From NCBI GenBank assembly GCA_037577475.1, contig CM075189.1, forward strand, positions 35,127,818 to 35,191,817: 64,000 nucleotides of DNA, in the 5' to 3' direction. Of the stretch, positions 1 to 11,770 are shown in pieces. This stretch comes from Chaunax sp. Z400. Lineage: Eukaryota > Chordata > Actinopteri > Lophiiformes > Chaunacidae. The position numbers and the translations under genes were made by a program. Below the pieces are notes generated by a model. The model saw only the letters and a list, made by a program, of their open reading frames with translations. It ran no database searches and had not been told where the DNA came from. Position 1 is the first letter of the stretch. Each line of letters begins with the position of its first letter.

Positions 1-36
1 TCTGTCAAAAGAATCAGATGGAGTCCAAACATCTAC

Positions 37-784
37 CTCTCTCTCTATGTCCTCCTTTTTACAGGTGTCCTTGAAGATCTTCACTGCCACTTCCATTTTT
101 GTTGTCTTATCAAGACACGTGAACACATCAGAAAAGCGGCCTTCACCAACCTTCATCAGTAAAACGTCGGTGGAGATGAAGCTGGACAGAAGGACAATGT
201 CAGAGCAATGAACATGCAAATCAAAACCACTTCTCATCCACTTTCACTGAGAGAATTAGTGTTGTCATCTATCAATCTGAATGACTGTCAATGTGAACAT
301 AATGGGGAAAAAATAAAATAATAGTTGGAAAAGAGGAAACGTATTTCTTGTAAAGTGTAGCATTACATTAACTGTCACGTTAGAAACCATATTATATCAG
401 AATTGCTCATCCCTCGTATTGACATAGTTTCACTTTACTAGCCTGTATACCACAACCGCATAAGAGAATTCCTGAAACTCAGTTACAGCACCCCTATGAA
501 AAAAGTCTGGAGGCTCCCCTGATAACTGTGTGCAGGGCTAACATGTAGATGATGAGTTTGACTAAATGGGTGAATGCCTTTTAAAAAATACTGATAAATC
601 ATTGCTAAAATCTGTAATGAAGGACACACAGAGACAATTATTCAAATAGCAGAAAATGAGCCTGTTACCTTTTAGGGTTTTCACCCTGTGCTTCAGCCAC
701 TTTCAGGTAGGTCATCAATTTGGTCACACAACTGTTGATTTCTTCGTCCATATTGCTGAGCTCATCTGTTGGTGAATAAGACAT
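37..784 (-). CDS. HIPK-like kinase C, third copy, 5' part only
   Basis: Two exons are visible on the minus strand: 669-784 (probable start codon at 784) and 37-181. The rest of the gene would lie left of the window. Exon 37-181 encodes the start of a protein kinase N-lobe, with glycine loop GEGRFSDV and the beta-3 motif VAVK with its ATP-anchoring lysine. It is flanked by a pyrimidine-rich acceptor and a GTAGAT donor. The first exon encodes a short helical-looking segment rich in Asp and Glu. It ends in phase 2, exactly the phase the kinase exon requires, which is my reason for joining them. No lesion is visible in this part. Whether the complete copy is functional cannot be judged here. Confidence 0.6.
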
Positions 785-859
785 GGAAAAGTTGATTTTC
801 AAATAAGTAATATACAGTAAGTACAACACAAATGTGACAGGGAATTGTTTTCCCCGGGA

Positions 860-1038
860 CACCTCAACCTCGGGGGTTAGCTGTGCTCCGGCCAGGTTAA
901 TAAATCGGGGCTATTTAGCTTTCAACCGTGATTCTGTCGCCACGTCAGTCTTTCTCCGTTGTCCGTCTAGCTACACGCAAAGCTACGATATTTAGTTGAC
1001 TAAAACAGTGAGATTTTTGTTGTGTCTGACACCTGAGT
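860..1038. promoter_or_regulatory. Probable bidirectional promoter between kinase C and gene U
   Basis: The start of kinase C (minus strand, 784) and the start of gene U (plus strand, 1039) lie head-to-head about 255 bp apart. The interval has a short GC-richer stretch with CpG dinucleotides and no TATA box that I can place. It is repeated with all but one or two bases unchanged at 28438-28616 and 41493-41671. The assignment rests on the gene arrangement, not on recognised binding sites. Confidence 0.35.
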
Positions 1039-1990
1039 ATGAAACCAGTTGTACAGTTTATGGTACCCATGCTATCTCACAGACTTCAGGGTCATTTACT
1101 TTCACTGCTGGACCCGTCTTGGTCTGTGAGGTCAGGTTTCTGCTCCTCTGTCATCTCTGCAGGTTTGTTCATTGACTGGTTGTCTTGGTGTGTGGCTTTG
1201 AGATGCACTCCGTTTAAATCACTAGTAATCTGACAATGCATGTTTATCAGCCATCAGGATATGAGTTTCATAAGTGCCAGTGTCAGGCTGAAGAGAAATC
1301 TTCATCAATACCAGACCTGTACATTAACTTAATGCTGTTTGGCAGCAGAGTATCTATGTCCTTTAAATTAACACATATTTGTTTGACTAATCGTTTTTAA
1401 GCACCAGGAGAAACTCTGCTGTTTGAGGGTGAAAAGGAACGCTTGATTCCCTCCACCTTTTCCTTTTGGAGAGTGACTTCTTTGTTGTTGCTGGTCGAAT
1501 GATTGGCCATTCATTCCTACATGGGGGGCCATGCCTTGGTGGACTGAGCCCAGTAATCTTGCATGTGCTGTTTGGTGGATCCCCAGAAGAAGCCCCAATA
1601 GATCTCAATTAAATCAACAATTGATCAACAATTAAAGTGATCTGAATCTGAAATATCTTATGTCTATTCAGCAATTCAATGTAAGACAATTCTTCGATCA
1701 CATCACACAAGGAATTCTAAAGTATTATTGAACGCAAACTTGAATAAGTCCTTTAAAAACTTAATTATATTGATAGATGTCACTTAGAGTGTTCTTTGAA
1801 TTTGTGATGAAATGCCACGTGACGGTGCAAATTAAGGGTCTTATCTACTTTTCAATAACAGCTGGATGGTACAGCGGATTTATCACCTGAAGAAAAGCAC
1901 AACGTTAGAGAGCTGGCACTGTCCTGGGATCTGCCTCCAGTCACATCTGAGAACAGGACATGGCTGCTTGGCAAACTGCTTTTCCATGCT
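1039..1990 (+). CDS. Gene U, two 5' coding exons, product not recognised (copy 1)
   Basis: Exon 1 is 1039-1125 (29 codons, donor GTGAGG). Exon 2 is 1862-1990 (43 codons, acceptor after a TTTTCAATAACAG tract, donor GTGAGT). Both exons are whole numbers of codons, so they join in phase 0 to give a 72-residue open start. The first 25 residues are mostly hydrophobic with His and Arg; exon 2 is polar and contains SPEEKHNVREL and a Trp-rich patch. I do not recognise the family. No further exon is seen before the CA repeat at 2437, so the gene is either truncated there or continues where I cannot detect it. The same two exons occur in both other A blocks. A non-coding transcript remains possible. 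Confidence 0.4.
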
Positions 1991-2436
1991 GTGAGTATTT
2001 TGTTCTTAGCAGGTTATTAAATCAAACCAACTAATCTGAGTCTGAGTTATGGTGAAGGACTAGATTTTGGCTTTTACCCCTAGATATACACAGGTGGATC
2101 TTGATGGGCTTTTGAAGATACCCATTAGTTAAACAGCCATGAGTTCAGGACAAAGCTGATTGGTGGGCAATGAAAAATAAAATAACAAATAAAACAAGCT
2201 TCAGGTGTTCACACTAACTTACCTATCATTAAAGTAAAGCAATCTTTTCTAAAAGAAAAACAGGAGAAAAGATGAGCCAACAAAAAGAGCTTCCCACCCC
2301 TACAGAACTGGACTGCTGGAAAAAACAATTATTTACAATATTTACAAAACTATTAACAATATTTACAAAAAGCAAAGTTTATGAAAGTCAATGAAAGTCA
2401 TCAACTCTAAGTCACGAGTTAACACATGGCCACAGG

Positions 2437-3068
<632 letters not shown>

Positions 3069-3699
3069 CTGTCTTAACTCACATTATAAATTGATGCCAA
3101 CACAGATTATTTGCTAGAAATGGAATGTGTGAGCATTTTGCCATGAAGTGACCCAAACATAATGTGCAATATTTAATATTTTAAAGTTCTCAATTTCTGT
3201 TAAATAATTAACAAACCACATGGACCAGGCAAATTTGAACTTTAATCTGGGTTGCATGACATACAAGTTCACAGCCTGATAAGGACCTGTTGGTTGTATC
3301 GGATGAGACTTCATCACTTGTTACATCATTCATAGACATCTGGATCGCAGGGTATCTCTCTTATCTCCTCCTCAAGTCTCTTAGCTCCTTCCTCCTCTCT
3401 GTCTCCCTCTCTCTATCTCCCTCCTCTCTGTGTCTCTCCCCCTCTCCTCTTCCATCACCTGCTCCCACAGTTGTTTCCATGTTTCTATGGTGCCGAAATG
3501 ACCCGGAAGTACAATGATCTAATGCTGAAGACATTTGCGTGAACATGCAAAAGTTTCTCGGGATCTCGCAAAAGTACATCTTTTCTTCAAACTTGAATTT
3601 TTTTCTTCCCTTTCCAAAAAAAAGATGAAAAAAAAGAAAGGAATGTTTCAAAGCGCACATAATTGATCAAAGCACCACAGCTCAAAGCCTTTTTTCCAT
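3069..3699. other. Non-coding stretch upstream of the kinesin gene
   Basis: No gene is recognisable here. It contains a pyrimidine-rich CT tract at about 3355-3470 and AT-rich sequence elsewhere. It is not part of the A-block duplication. Confidence 0.6.
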
Positions 3700-3760
3700 C
3701 ACATGACGTCATGTGATTATGATGAAAACATCAAAGCCCTTTGATTGAGCACATATAAGT
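3700..3760 (+). promoter_or_regulatory. Kinesin promoter: CRE palindrome and TATA-like box
   Basis: A perfect full-site cAMP response element, TGACGTCA at 3704-3711, sits in the centre of a 16-bp perfect palindrome (3700-3715). An ATATAAG box follows at 3753-3759, about 95 bp before the start codon at 3851. Full CRE sites are bound by CREB/ATF/CREM proteins. Spacing and orientation fit a core promoter for the kinesin gene. Confidence 0.55.
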
Positions 3761-3788
3761 GCGAACACTGCCTCTGTCAACCCCCCCC

Positions 3789-3850
3789 GACACTCTAAAG
3801 ACACTCTAAGACACTCTAAGACACTCTAAAGACACTCAAAGAGACTCTAA
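3789..3850 (+). repeat. Short tandem repeat of GACACTCTAA in the 5' leader
   Basis: About six imperfect copies of a 10-11 bp unit (GACACTCTAA, with or without an extra A) run up to the ATG at 3851. They lie between the TATA-like box and the start codon and are probably transcribed as 5' untranslated sequence. Confidence 0.75.
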
Positions 3851-5283
3851 ATGAAGTAAGTTAAACAAATATGTCACCTGCTGTTATAAATCAGTACTTG
3901 CATTGAGTAGAAAGACACACTTATAATATAATATAATTAGTTTTACCATTTAGCGCCATTCACTCCCATTCATTTAGGACTCCTTCTAGATATGTACTGT
4001 TGTAGGTGAACTGCAGCCTATTTTGTGTGACTGATTCTGTTCTTTTATCACTTACAGCAGAGACAACGAGAAGCAAGCCGACAAAGGCAAAGACAAGTGG
4101 AAATGGAAAGACAAGGACATCCTTAAAGTAAGTGTAATTTTATTTGTCACACTGAAAGAGCTTGAGTAAAAAACACACACACGCACACATAGCTGGAGTA
4201 AAAAACAAACAAACACACAGGCACACGCACACGCACACGCACACACACACATGCACACATAGCTGGAGTAAAAAACACACACACAGCTGGAGTAAAGAAC
4301 ACACACACACACACAGCTGGAGTAAAGAACACACATGCACACACAGCTGGAGTAAAGAACACACATACATGCACACATAGCTGGAGTAAAGAACACACAC
4401 ACACACACACACAGCTGGAGTAAAGAACAACACACACACACACAGCTGGAGTAAAGAACACACACACACACACACAGCTGGAGTAAAGAACACACACACA
4501 CATGCACACATAGCTGGAGTAAAAAACACACACACACAGCTGGAGTAAAGAACACACATACATGCACACATAGCTGGAGTAAAGAACACACACACACACA
4601 CACACACAGCTGGAGTAAAGAACACACACACACACACACAGCTGGAGTAAAGAACACACACACACACACAGCTGGAGTAAAGAACACACATGCACACACA
4701 GCTGGAGTAAAGAACACACGCACATAGCTGGAGTAAAAAACACACACACACACACAGCTGGAGTAAAGAACACACACACGCACACACAGCTGGAGTAAAG
4801 AACACACACACATGCACACATAGCTGGAGTAAAGAACACACACACACACACACAGCTGGAGTAAAGAACACACACACACACACAGCTGGAGTAAAGAACA
4901 CACACACATGCACACATAGCTGGAGTAAAACACACACACACACACACAGAGCTGGAGTAAAAAACACACACACACACACAGCTGGAGTAGAAACACACAC
5001 ACAGCTGGAGTAAAAAACACACACACACACACACAGCTGGAGTAAAAACACACACACACACACACACAGCTGGAGTAAAAACACACACACACACACACAC
5101 AGCTGGAGTAAAAACACACACACACACACACAGCTGGAGTAGAAACACACACACAGCTGGAGTAAAAAACACACACACACACACACACAGCTGGAGTGAA
5201 AAACACACACACAATAGATGTATATCCATCGATTTACATACGTTTATTTATATATATATAAATATATATATAAATATATATAA

Positions 5284-5352
<69 letters not shown>

Positions 5353-8300
5353 TGTATGTATATATGTATTTATATGTATGTATATATATATGTATATATG
5401 ATGTATATTTATTACAAACACACACACAGCTGGAGTAAAAACACACACACACACACACAGCTGGAGTAAAAACACACACACACACACACAGCTGGAGTAA
5501 AAACACACACACAGCTGGAGTAAAAAACACGCACACATGCACACACAGCTGGAGTAAAAACACACACACACACACACAGCTGGAGTAAAAACACACACAC
5601 ACACACACAGCTGGAGTAAAAACACACACACAGCTGGAGTAAAAACACACACACACAGCTGGAGTGAAAAACACACACACACAATGGATGTATATCCATC
5701 GATTTACATACGTTTATTTATATATGTATATATGTATTTATATGTATGTATATATATATATGTATATATGATGTATATTTATTACACACACACACACACA
5801 CACAGCTGGAGTGAAAAACACACACACACAATGGATGTATATCCATCGATTTACATACGTTTATTTATATATGTATATATGTATTTATATGTATGTATAT
5901 ATATATATGTATATATGATGTATATTTATTACACACACACATACACACACAGCTGGAGTAAAAAACACACACACATGCACACACAGCTGGAGTAAAGAAC
6001 ACACACACATGCACACACAGCTGGAGTAAAGAACACACACACACACACACATAGCTGGAGTAAAAAACACACACACATGCACACACAGCTGGAGTAAAAA
6101 ACACACACACATGCACACACAACTGGAGTAAAAAACACACACACATGCACACACAACTGGAGTAAAAAACACACACACATGCACACACAGCTGGAGTAAA
6201 GAACACACACACATGCACACACAGCTGGAGTAAAGAACACACACACACACACACATAGCTGGAGTAAAAAACACACACACATGCACACACAGCTGGAGTA
6301 AAAAACACACACACATGCACACACAGCTGGAGTAAAAAAAACACACACATGCACACACAACTGGAGTAAAAAACACACAAAGACACAAAAACAAACACAC
6401 AAAGACACAAACACAAACACACAAAGACACAAAAACAAACACACAAAGACACAAACACAAACACACAAAGACACATATCTCATCATCTTTTATCTGTATT
6501 ATAGGTATTTTGTCGTATTCGTCCGGTTTTGAAACCAAGTCAATCTGTGGAGTTTTGCGACACCTCTACAGTTCTGATGGCTGACCGGAATGCCCCTCGC
6601 GCTACCGGACATGAACAGCACGAAACGGTTGGTGTAAATTCTATACAGGCTGTCAGTGATTTCTGTTCATGGCGTCATTGTTTGATTGTGTTTTACTTTG
6701 TGTTCTCTATGGATGCAGTACTACACATTCTCCAGGGTATTTGGCAGTGATGCCAGTCAGGAGGACGTGTTTGAGGACGTGGCCAAACCGCTGGTTCAGG
6801 ACCTCATTCATCGGAAGAATGGTGAGTTTTCGGAGCCATAAAATGTACATTTTATTCTCTCTAGTATTTTAGTATATTAGTTGATCAGGTGATGATAGGT
6901 TTTGATAACGTTAATCTAGAGGTTGACTGATTTTTACAGGCAGATATAATAAGGATTGTTTAAAGCAGGAAAAAAGCCCAGAGCTTCTGCTTCAGCCACA
7001 AGCCAAAGGTTTTTTGATTGATTGATTGAGATGTTTATTTCGAATACGTAAAGATAGTGGACATAATATTTACAGACAGTGAAAAGCATAAAGCAAGAAA
7101 TGTAAAACACTTGACTTGTTTACATATTCGAAAAGGAGTGAGAAGAAGTCCAAACTAATTCAATCCCACCCCTTCTCCATAACTCATTGATTGTATTACT
7201 ATACTATAGTATTATATTATACTATATTATATTTTATTATACTATATTATATATACTATTAAACAATACATGTATGTAATATAATATCTAGTATATATAA
7301 TATTCAATATCATATAAAATATAATGAATAATAACTATGGTGATTATACCTTATTATTCTATACATATATATACATATACACATAAATACACCTACAACA
7401 CATATTTACACCAACTCAAATATCTTACAACTTTACATTATCATTTATATACAAGGAGGAAGATAAACTAAGAAAGAATAAATATTAAGTAACCAAATAA
7501 ATAAACACCCCCTGTAAACACCTGGTGATTTTCAAACCCCGCATTCATCCCTGTACCTGGTGAAAATCAGGTCTTTATACCTTATTTTAAACATTGATAT
7601 TTGGACATTGCTTTAACTCCACACTGAAATTGTTCCATAGTTTCACTCCACAGATTGATACACAAAAACTTTTCCTGGTTGTACGAATACTGTAAATTTT
7701 GAATTTTTCTTGATCACTGAACAGTTTTTGAATGTTTCTTGGTAGTAGGTTGTTTTTAGCCTTGAACAATATTTGTGCTGTTTGATATTCCACAATATCT
7801 GTAAATTGTAATAATCTGGACTGTAGAATAATGCAGTGGTGTGTTCCAGATGACCAACATTGTGAATGACCCGTATTGCTCTTTTTTGGAGTATTGATAG
7901 TGAATGTAATGAACTTTTGTAGTTGTTGCCCCAAATCCCTCCACAGTAATTTAAATATGGTAAAACTAGTGAACAGTATAGAATGTGGACTGACTTCTGA
8001 TCCAGAACCTGCTTTGCTTTGTTTATTACTGAAATGCTTCTTGACTGTTTAGTTTGTACATGTTTAATGTGTGATTTCCAGCTGATTCCATCACCTATAG
8101 TTACCCCAAGAAATGTATTTTCATTAACCCTTTCAAGTTCAGCCCCATTTATCTGTATATGTACATGTGTATTCATAATTTTAGTTAGTATAATATATAT
8201 AGTTTTATAATCATAGGTATGTTTTATTTTAGCAGCATATAATACATTACTTAAGTGTCTCTGTGAAAAGTGGATATGAAGTGGTTGTGATTGTCTGTGT

Positions 8301-10336
8301 TTATAGGTCTGCTATTTGCATGTGGTGCGACAAACAGCGGTAAGACCTACACCTTGATCGGATCATCCAGTGAACCCGGAATCCTCCCACGAGCACTCGA
8401 CATGTTGTTCAACAGCATCGACTCACTTCTGACTCGAAAATCGGTAAAACCTTCATTAACATTTTGTCTATTTGATCTCTTACAAATACTGTACACTTTT
8501 GGAGTTTGGGGGGGGCATTTACTTCAAATGTTTTCAATCTTCATCAGGTGTTCAACCCAGACGGCACACCTGGGCCGATGTTCAAGAAGGGGAAGGACCT
8601 TCTTTTGAAGAGGCAGAAGCCCAACAATCAACGGTCAGTACAGAAATGTTTGACTTTCTTAACTATTTATGGTGATAATAGTTCATTAAGATGAGGTGAA
8701 TTTACAGTTCATGGAGCTGCTGTTCATAATGTTGCCTTTCTTTTGGTTTCTTAGGAACAAGGCCGACCCGGAGCCAGAACAGCAATACTGTTACAGTGTG
8801 TTCCTGAGGTTCTATGAGATGTACAATAGATATATCTACGATCTCCTGTCTCCAAAGGAGAAACGGTAAGAGACAGGATTCAGAGTCAGTGTGTGCATTC
8901 TGAATCCCAATGCCTGTTTGAATCCAGGTTATCTGTGGTACTGGTACCCTCAGTGTGTTTGGATTTGTTGAAATCCAACATTTTTCATCAGAGCTTTGAC
9001 TGCTTGTCTTACTAAAGCCACACATTGTCTTTTCATAAACTAGTTACAAGAAAACTGTGGTTGTTGAAGATTGGCTTAAGCACAAGGACGTCCCTCTATG
9101 CACACAAGAAGAAGTCTTTTCTGCAGAGGATGCTATTTGGGTGTTTAAGAGAGGTGAGTGGTGATAATAACTATATGTTGTTGTGAATACAACAGTATTA
9201 TATTTTGTCATTGTCTTCCCCTTTATGCAGACTGAAACTATAGTTTTGCAAAGTTTGAAACATTTTAAAATGTATTTTTATTCTTAGTTTTTTTTTGATG
9301 ATGCTCTTCTCTGTCTTCAGGACAAAAGGAAAGGACAGACGCCTATACCGGTGAACCAAAATTCACACAGTCCCACGCTGTGGTCACTCTGACGCTGGTC
9401 TCTGCACCTATAGACGCTGATGGGAATCTCCTTCCACAGGTGACGTTCACCTCTAGTGTTACATATTAAGAGACATTGTTCATTCTTTAATGTGAAATGT
9501 TTATTCAAAGAATGAAGGTTCTTGAATTTCACAAAGGATTCCTGTGGCTTTTGAGTGATACTAACAGTGTAATATTTTATTTTTGCAGTGCGATAATAAG
9601 GTGAATGTCAGCCACCTCTGTATGGTTGACCTGGATGGTACTGAGAGAGTTGATATGAACACGGAACAGGAGGAACTGTTGAAATATATTACAACCATGC
9701 GTCAGAACCAGAGGACCAAATACATGACGGTTGGTATTTTACAATCTGTTCATCATATTTAGCTGTTCTTCTGTTTTATTTGTGTGTATATTAATATAAA
9801 TATTCTTTTTCATCATTGCTAATATTCCAGTAGGCACGATTTCACAGTCTTTATTTTCTTCCAGACTTTTCCATCAACTACAAAAACCCTAATGAAGATG
9901 TTCGGCAGCCACTTTGATGGCGAAGGAAATGTTGGGCTGATTGCATGTGTCAGCCCAAACATTAATCAACATGCTGTAACGAGGGTAGGCCATGTATTTT
10001 GCTGTAATTTAAAGTATTGTCTCTAATCTCATTGCTTTCCCTCTGACACATCTGCGCTATCATCATAACTACTTTCTGAAAACGATGAAAGGTTGACAAG
10101 ATGGTTCAGTCCACTGTCACTGGTTCTGTCCACCACATATATGGATTTACTTCAGATTACTGTTAACACTTTGACAGTCAGTTAAAAAGCTGACTTTCAA
10201 ATCATCAGCATTTGATTTGGATCCCTTCTGTGGCTTTAAGGTCATGAGGAAGTGTATTTCTTATAGTTCTCCTGTGTATGTGTTGCAGTGGCTGATGAAG
10301 TTCGCAGAGGATACCTACAAGGTGACAGTGGTATAG
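3851..10336 (+). CDS. KIF23/MKLP1-like kinesin, motor-only, 12 exons
   Basis: Exons are 3851-3855, 4058-4127, 6505-6627, 6719-6821, 8307-8443, 8548-8633, 8755-8865, 9044-9153, 9321-9439, 9589-9729, 9865-9984 and 10289-10336. All junctions agree in phase and give 390 residues. Kinesins hydrolyse ATP to move along microtubules; KIF23 is the centralspindlin motor of cytokinesis. Visible motifs are the start of the motor VFCRIRP (residues 26-32), KNGLLF before P-loop GATNSGKT (107-114), LPRALDMLFNSI typical of KIF23, and switch II VDLDGTER (301-308, usually DLAGSER). Switch I reads KFTQSHA instead of NxxSSRSH, and the conserved INxSL stretch of the relay helix is missing. A TAG ends the frame at the neck, where KIF23 continues for several hundred residues. 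Open but probably impaired: a degenerate paralogue or a non-motile microtubule binder. Confidence 0.8.
4165..6470 (+). repeat. Compound CA / GCTGGAGTAAA minisatellite filling kinesin intron 2
   Basis: Runs of (CA)n of variable length alternate with a tag AGCTGGAGTAAA(A/G)AA, giving units of about 22-45 bp and more than 50 copies. The first, diverged unit is near 4153-4195. Variants include an AACTGG form of the tag clustered at 6120-6170 and 6355-6365, and a terminal stretch of CAAAGACACAAA units at 6375-6475. It occupies almost the whole intron between exons 2 and 3. Confidence 0.95.
5211..5935 (+). repeat. AT-rich block repeated three times inside the CA minisatellite
   Basis: A block starting ATGTATATCCATCGATTTAC and ending TGTATATTTATTAC occurs at about 5217-5415, 5690-5785 and 5831-5932. 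The first copy has a long expanded (AT)n tract; the other two are nearly identical to each other. CA/GCTGGAGTAAA units separate the copies, so the block was carried along as part of a larger repeat unit. Confidence 0.85.
7012..8220 (-). mobile_element. L2-like non-LTR retrotransposon fragment in kinesin intron 4
   Basis: A minus-strand frame at about 7643-8176 shows the C-terminal end of a LINE reverse transcriptase, with FLGVTI, an LPYLNYCGGIWG stretch and an LQKRAIRVI stretch, typical of L2/CR1-type elements. The 3' end at about 7012-7035 is a tail of GATT/AATC repeats, also usual for that group. The frame is broken and only the 3' third of the element is present. It lies antisense to the kinesin gene. 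Confidence 0.75.
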
Positions 10337-10379
10337 CCTGCTGAAGAACCGATGGCCAACCCTGGAGAGATAGGAAAGG

Positions 10380-10960
10380 AGTGGTGGTCAGCTCAGAACC
10401 TTTCTTCACCCGAGTGTCCAGAACATATGGTCGTAGGTCTGATGACACAACTATAAAGTCCCACGTGAGCGTTGAAGTCCCCCAGAAGAATTACGGAGTC
10501 CCCAGTAGGGGCACCCTGCAACACCCCATCCAAGGACTCCAAGAAGGCTGGGGGAAACCTCAACGTACAGGCACCGAGCCGGGGGCCTACGAGTAGATCC
10601 ACACCTGCTCGGCGCCTCTCACCATGTGCAACTCAAGTTTGGAATAGAGAACAACCCCTCTCGGGGAGCTTGGCTCCAGAGCCCGTGCCATGTGTTGAGA
10701 TGAGCCCGACTATATCCAGCGGCTAGTCTAGCCGGTATCTCTCAACCTTATGCACCAACTCGGGTTCTTTCCCCGCCAGAGTGGTGATATTCCATGTTCC
10801 CAAAGCCAGTTTTGGCAGCGGGGGATCGGTGCGGCAGGGCCTCCGCGCTTGTCTGCCAACCCATCCACATCGCACCGGACCGCTTTTAGTCTGGCCTGTC
10901 ACCTAGGACCAATATGCTGTGGGAGACCCTAACAGGGGCAAATTGCCCACGGACAACACA
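10380..10960 (-). mobile_element. LINE endonuclease fragment directly after the kinesin stop
   Basis: Minus-strand frames carry LINE endonuclease motifs: DLLVGPRLGACTL, then LLGDFNAHVG (the catalytic GDFN motif), then SSDLRPYVLDTRVK. These motifs are in different frames, so the copy is dead. The element boundary at about 10380 lies some 45 bp past the kinesin TAG. The insertion probably separated the motor exons from the rest of the kinesin gene. Confidence 0.75.
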
Positions 10961-11109
10961 GCTTTCTAGGACAATTCGGGCTCTCAAACCCCTCCACCAC
11001 AATAATTATATAGACAAAAAAAATATATAAAAGAATAAAGCCATATCAAAATGTAAAACTAGAGTTCTGACAATATTCTTTATAATTCATTTCATTTAAT
11101 TCATTATTT

Positions 11110-11770
11110 TTAGAGTAATACAGTCAAATTAATTTTTCCAGACATTTCCATTTTCAGTTGCTATAGCTGTTCTAGCTTTCTGGTACGAGCAGGAAGAGAG
11201 AGAGGAAAAAACCATTCAGGAGTCACAGTTACATTTATATGGATACCAGCACACACAGGGATAGAGGGGAACGAATTAACAGACAAATATGCAAAAGATG
11301 CAACAAAAAATAGATATAAATATGGAAGTAACCTACAGTAGGTCAGAAGTCAAAAGCATAATCATATCAAAAATGAAAAAGAAATGACAGGAGCGATGGA
11401 ATAGTAAAACTAACGGTAGGCACTATTATATTATTCAAAAGAAAATAGTTGAAATGAGAGAAACTTGTAGATCCAAAAACGAAGAAGACATAATCTCAAG
11501 GATGATATCTGGACGCGGGGCTGAACGGCACACAAAAAATCCTGTGCAGACATCAGTCAGGCAGGTGTGAGAGCTGTATCACACAGGAAACAGTCCAACA
11601 TGTCATCACGCATTGTCCAAAATACCAAGGCAAATACTTAAAGGCAAATTGGAAAAAGTGAAAATAAGCCTGGAATTAAGAGGGCTGTTACAGCTTAACT
11701 CAGGACATGTTGGTTATAGGGCACTGTTCTCATTCCTAAGAAAATACTATATAGGACTATATAGGACTAT
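11110..11770 (+). mobile_element. 3' end of an RNase H-bearing LINE (I/Nimb-like)
   Basis: The plus strand at about 11225-11320 reads FIWIPAHTGIEGNELTDKYA, the characteristic C-terminal stretch of a retrotransposon RNase H domain. About 250 bp further on, a Cys-rich stretch reads RCESCITQETVQHVITHC, the zinc-finger-like end seen after RNase H in I-clade LINEs. Frames are interrupted. This is a different element from the antisense endonuclease fragment to its left. Confidence 0.65.

Larger units (their letters stand above)
1..2436. repeat. Segmental duplication block A, copy 1
   Basis: This block recurs almost base for base at 27579-29983 (offset 27578) and 40634-43079. It contains the glycine-loop exon of kinase C, the probable 5' exon of kinase C, a shared promoter region and two exons of gene U, and it ends where the CA repeat starts. 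Introns and intergenic DNA are as similar as the exons, with only scattered substitutions and small indels seen by eye, so the duplications are recent or have been homogenised by gene conversion. Copy 1 is cut by the left window edge. Confidence 0.9.

Noticed and set aside
1368..1608. Two overlapping minus-strand frames repeated in all A blocks
   Set aside because: They lie inside the intron of gene U with no splice sites or family similarity. Their conservation is explained by the recent duplication.
4052..6538. Long minus-strand Cys/Val/Ser frames across kinesin intron 2
   Set aside because: They are translations of the CA/GCTGGAGTAAA minisatellite on the antisense strand.
10381..10932. 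Plus-strand frames after the kinesin gene
   Set aside because: They are antisense shadows of the LINE endonuclease fragment.
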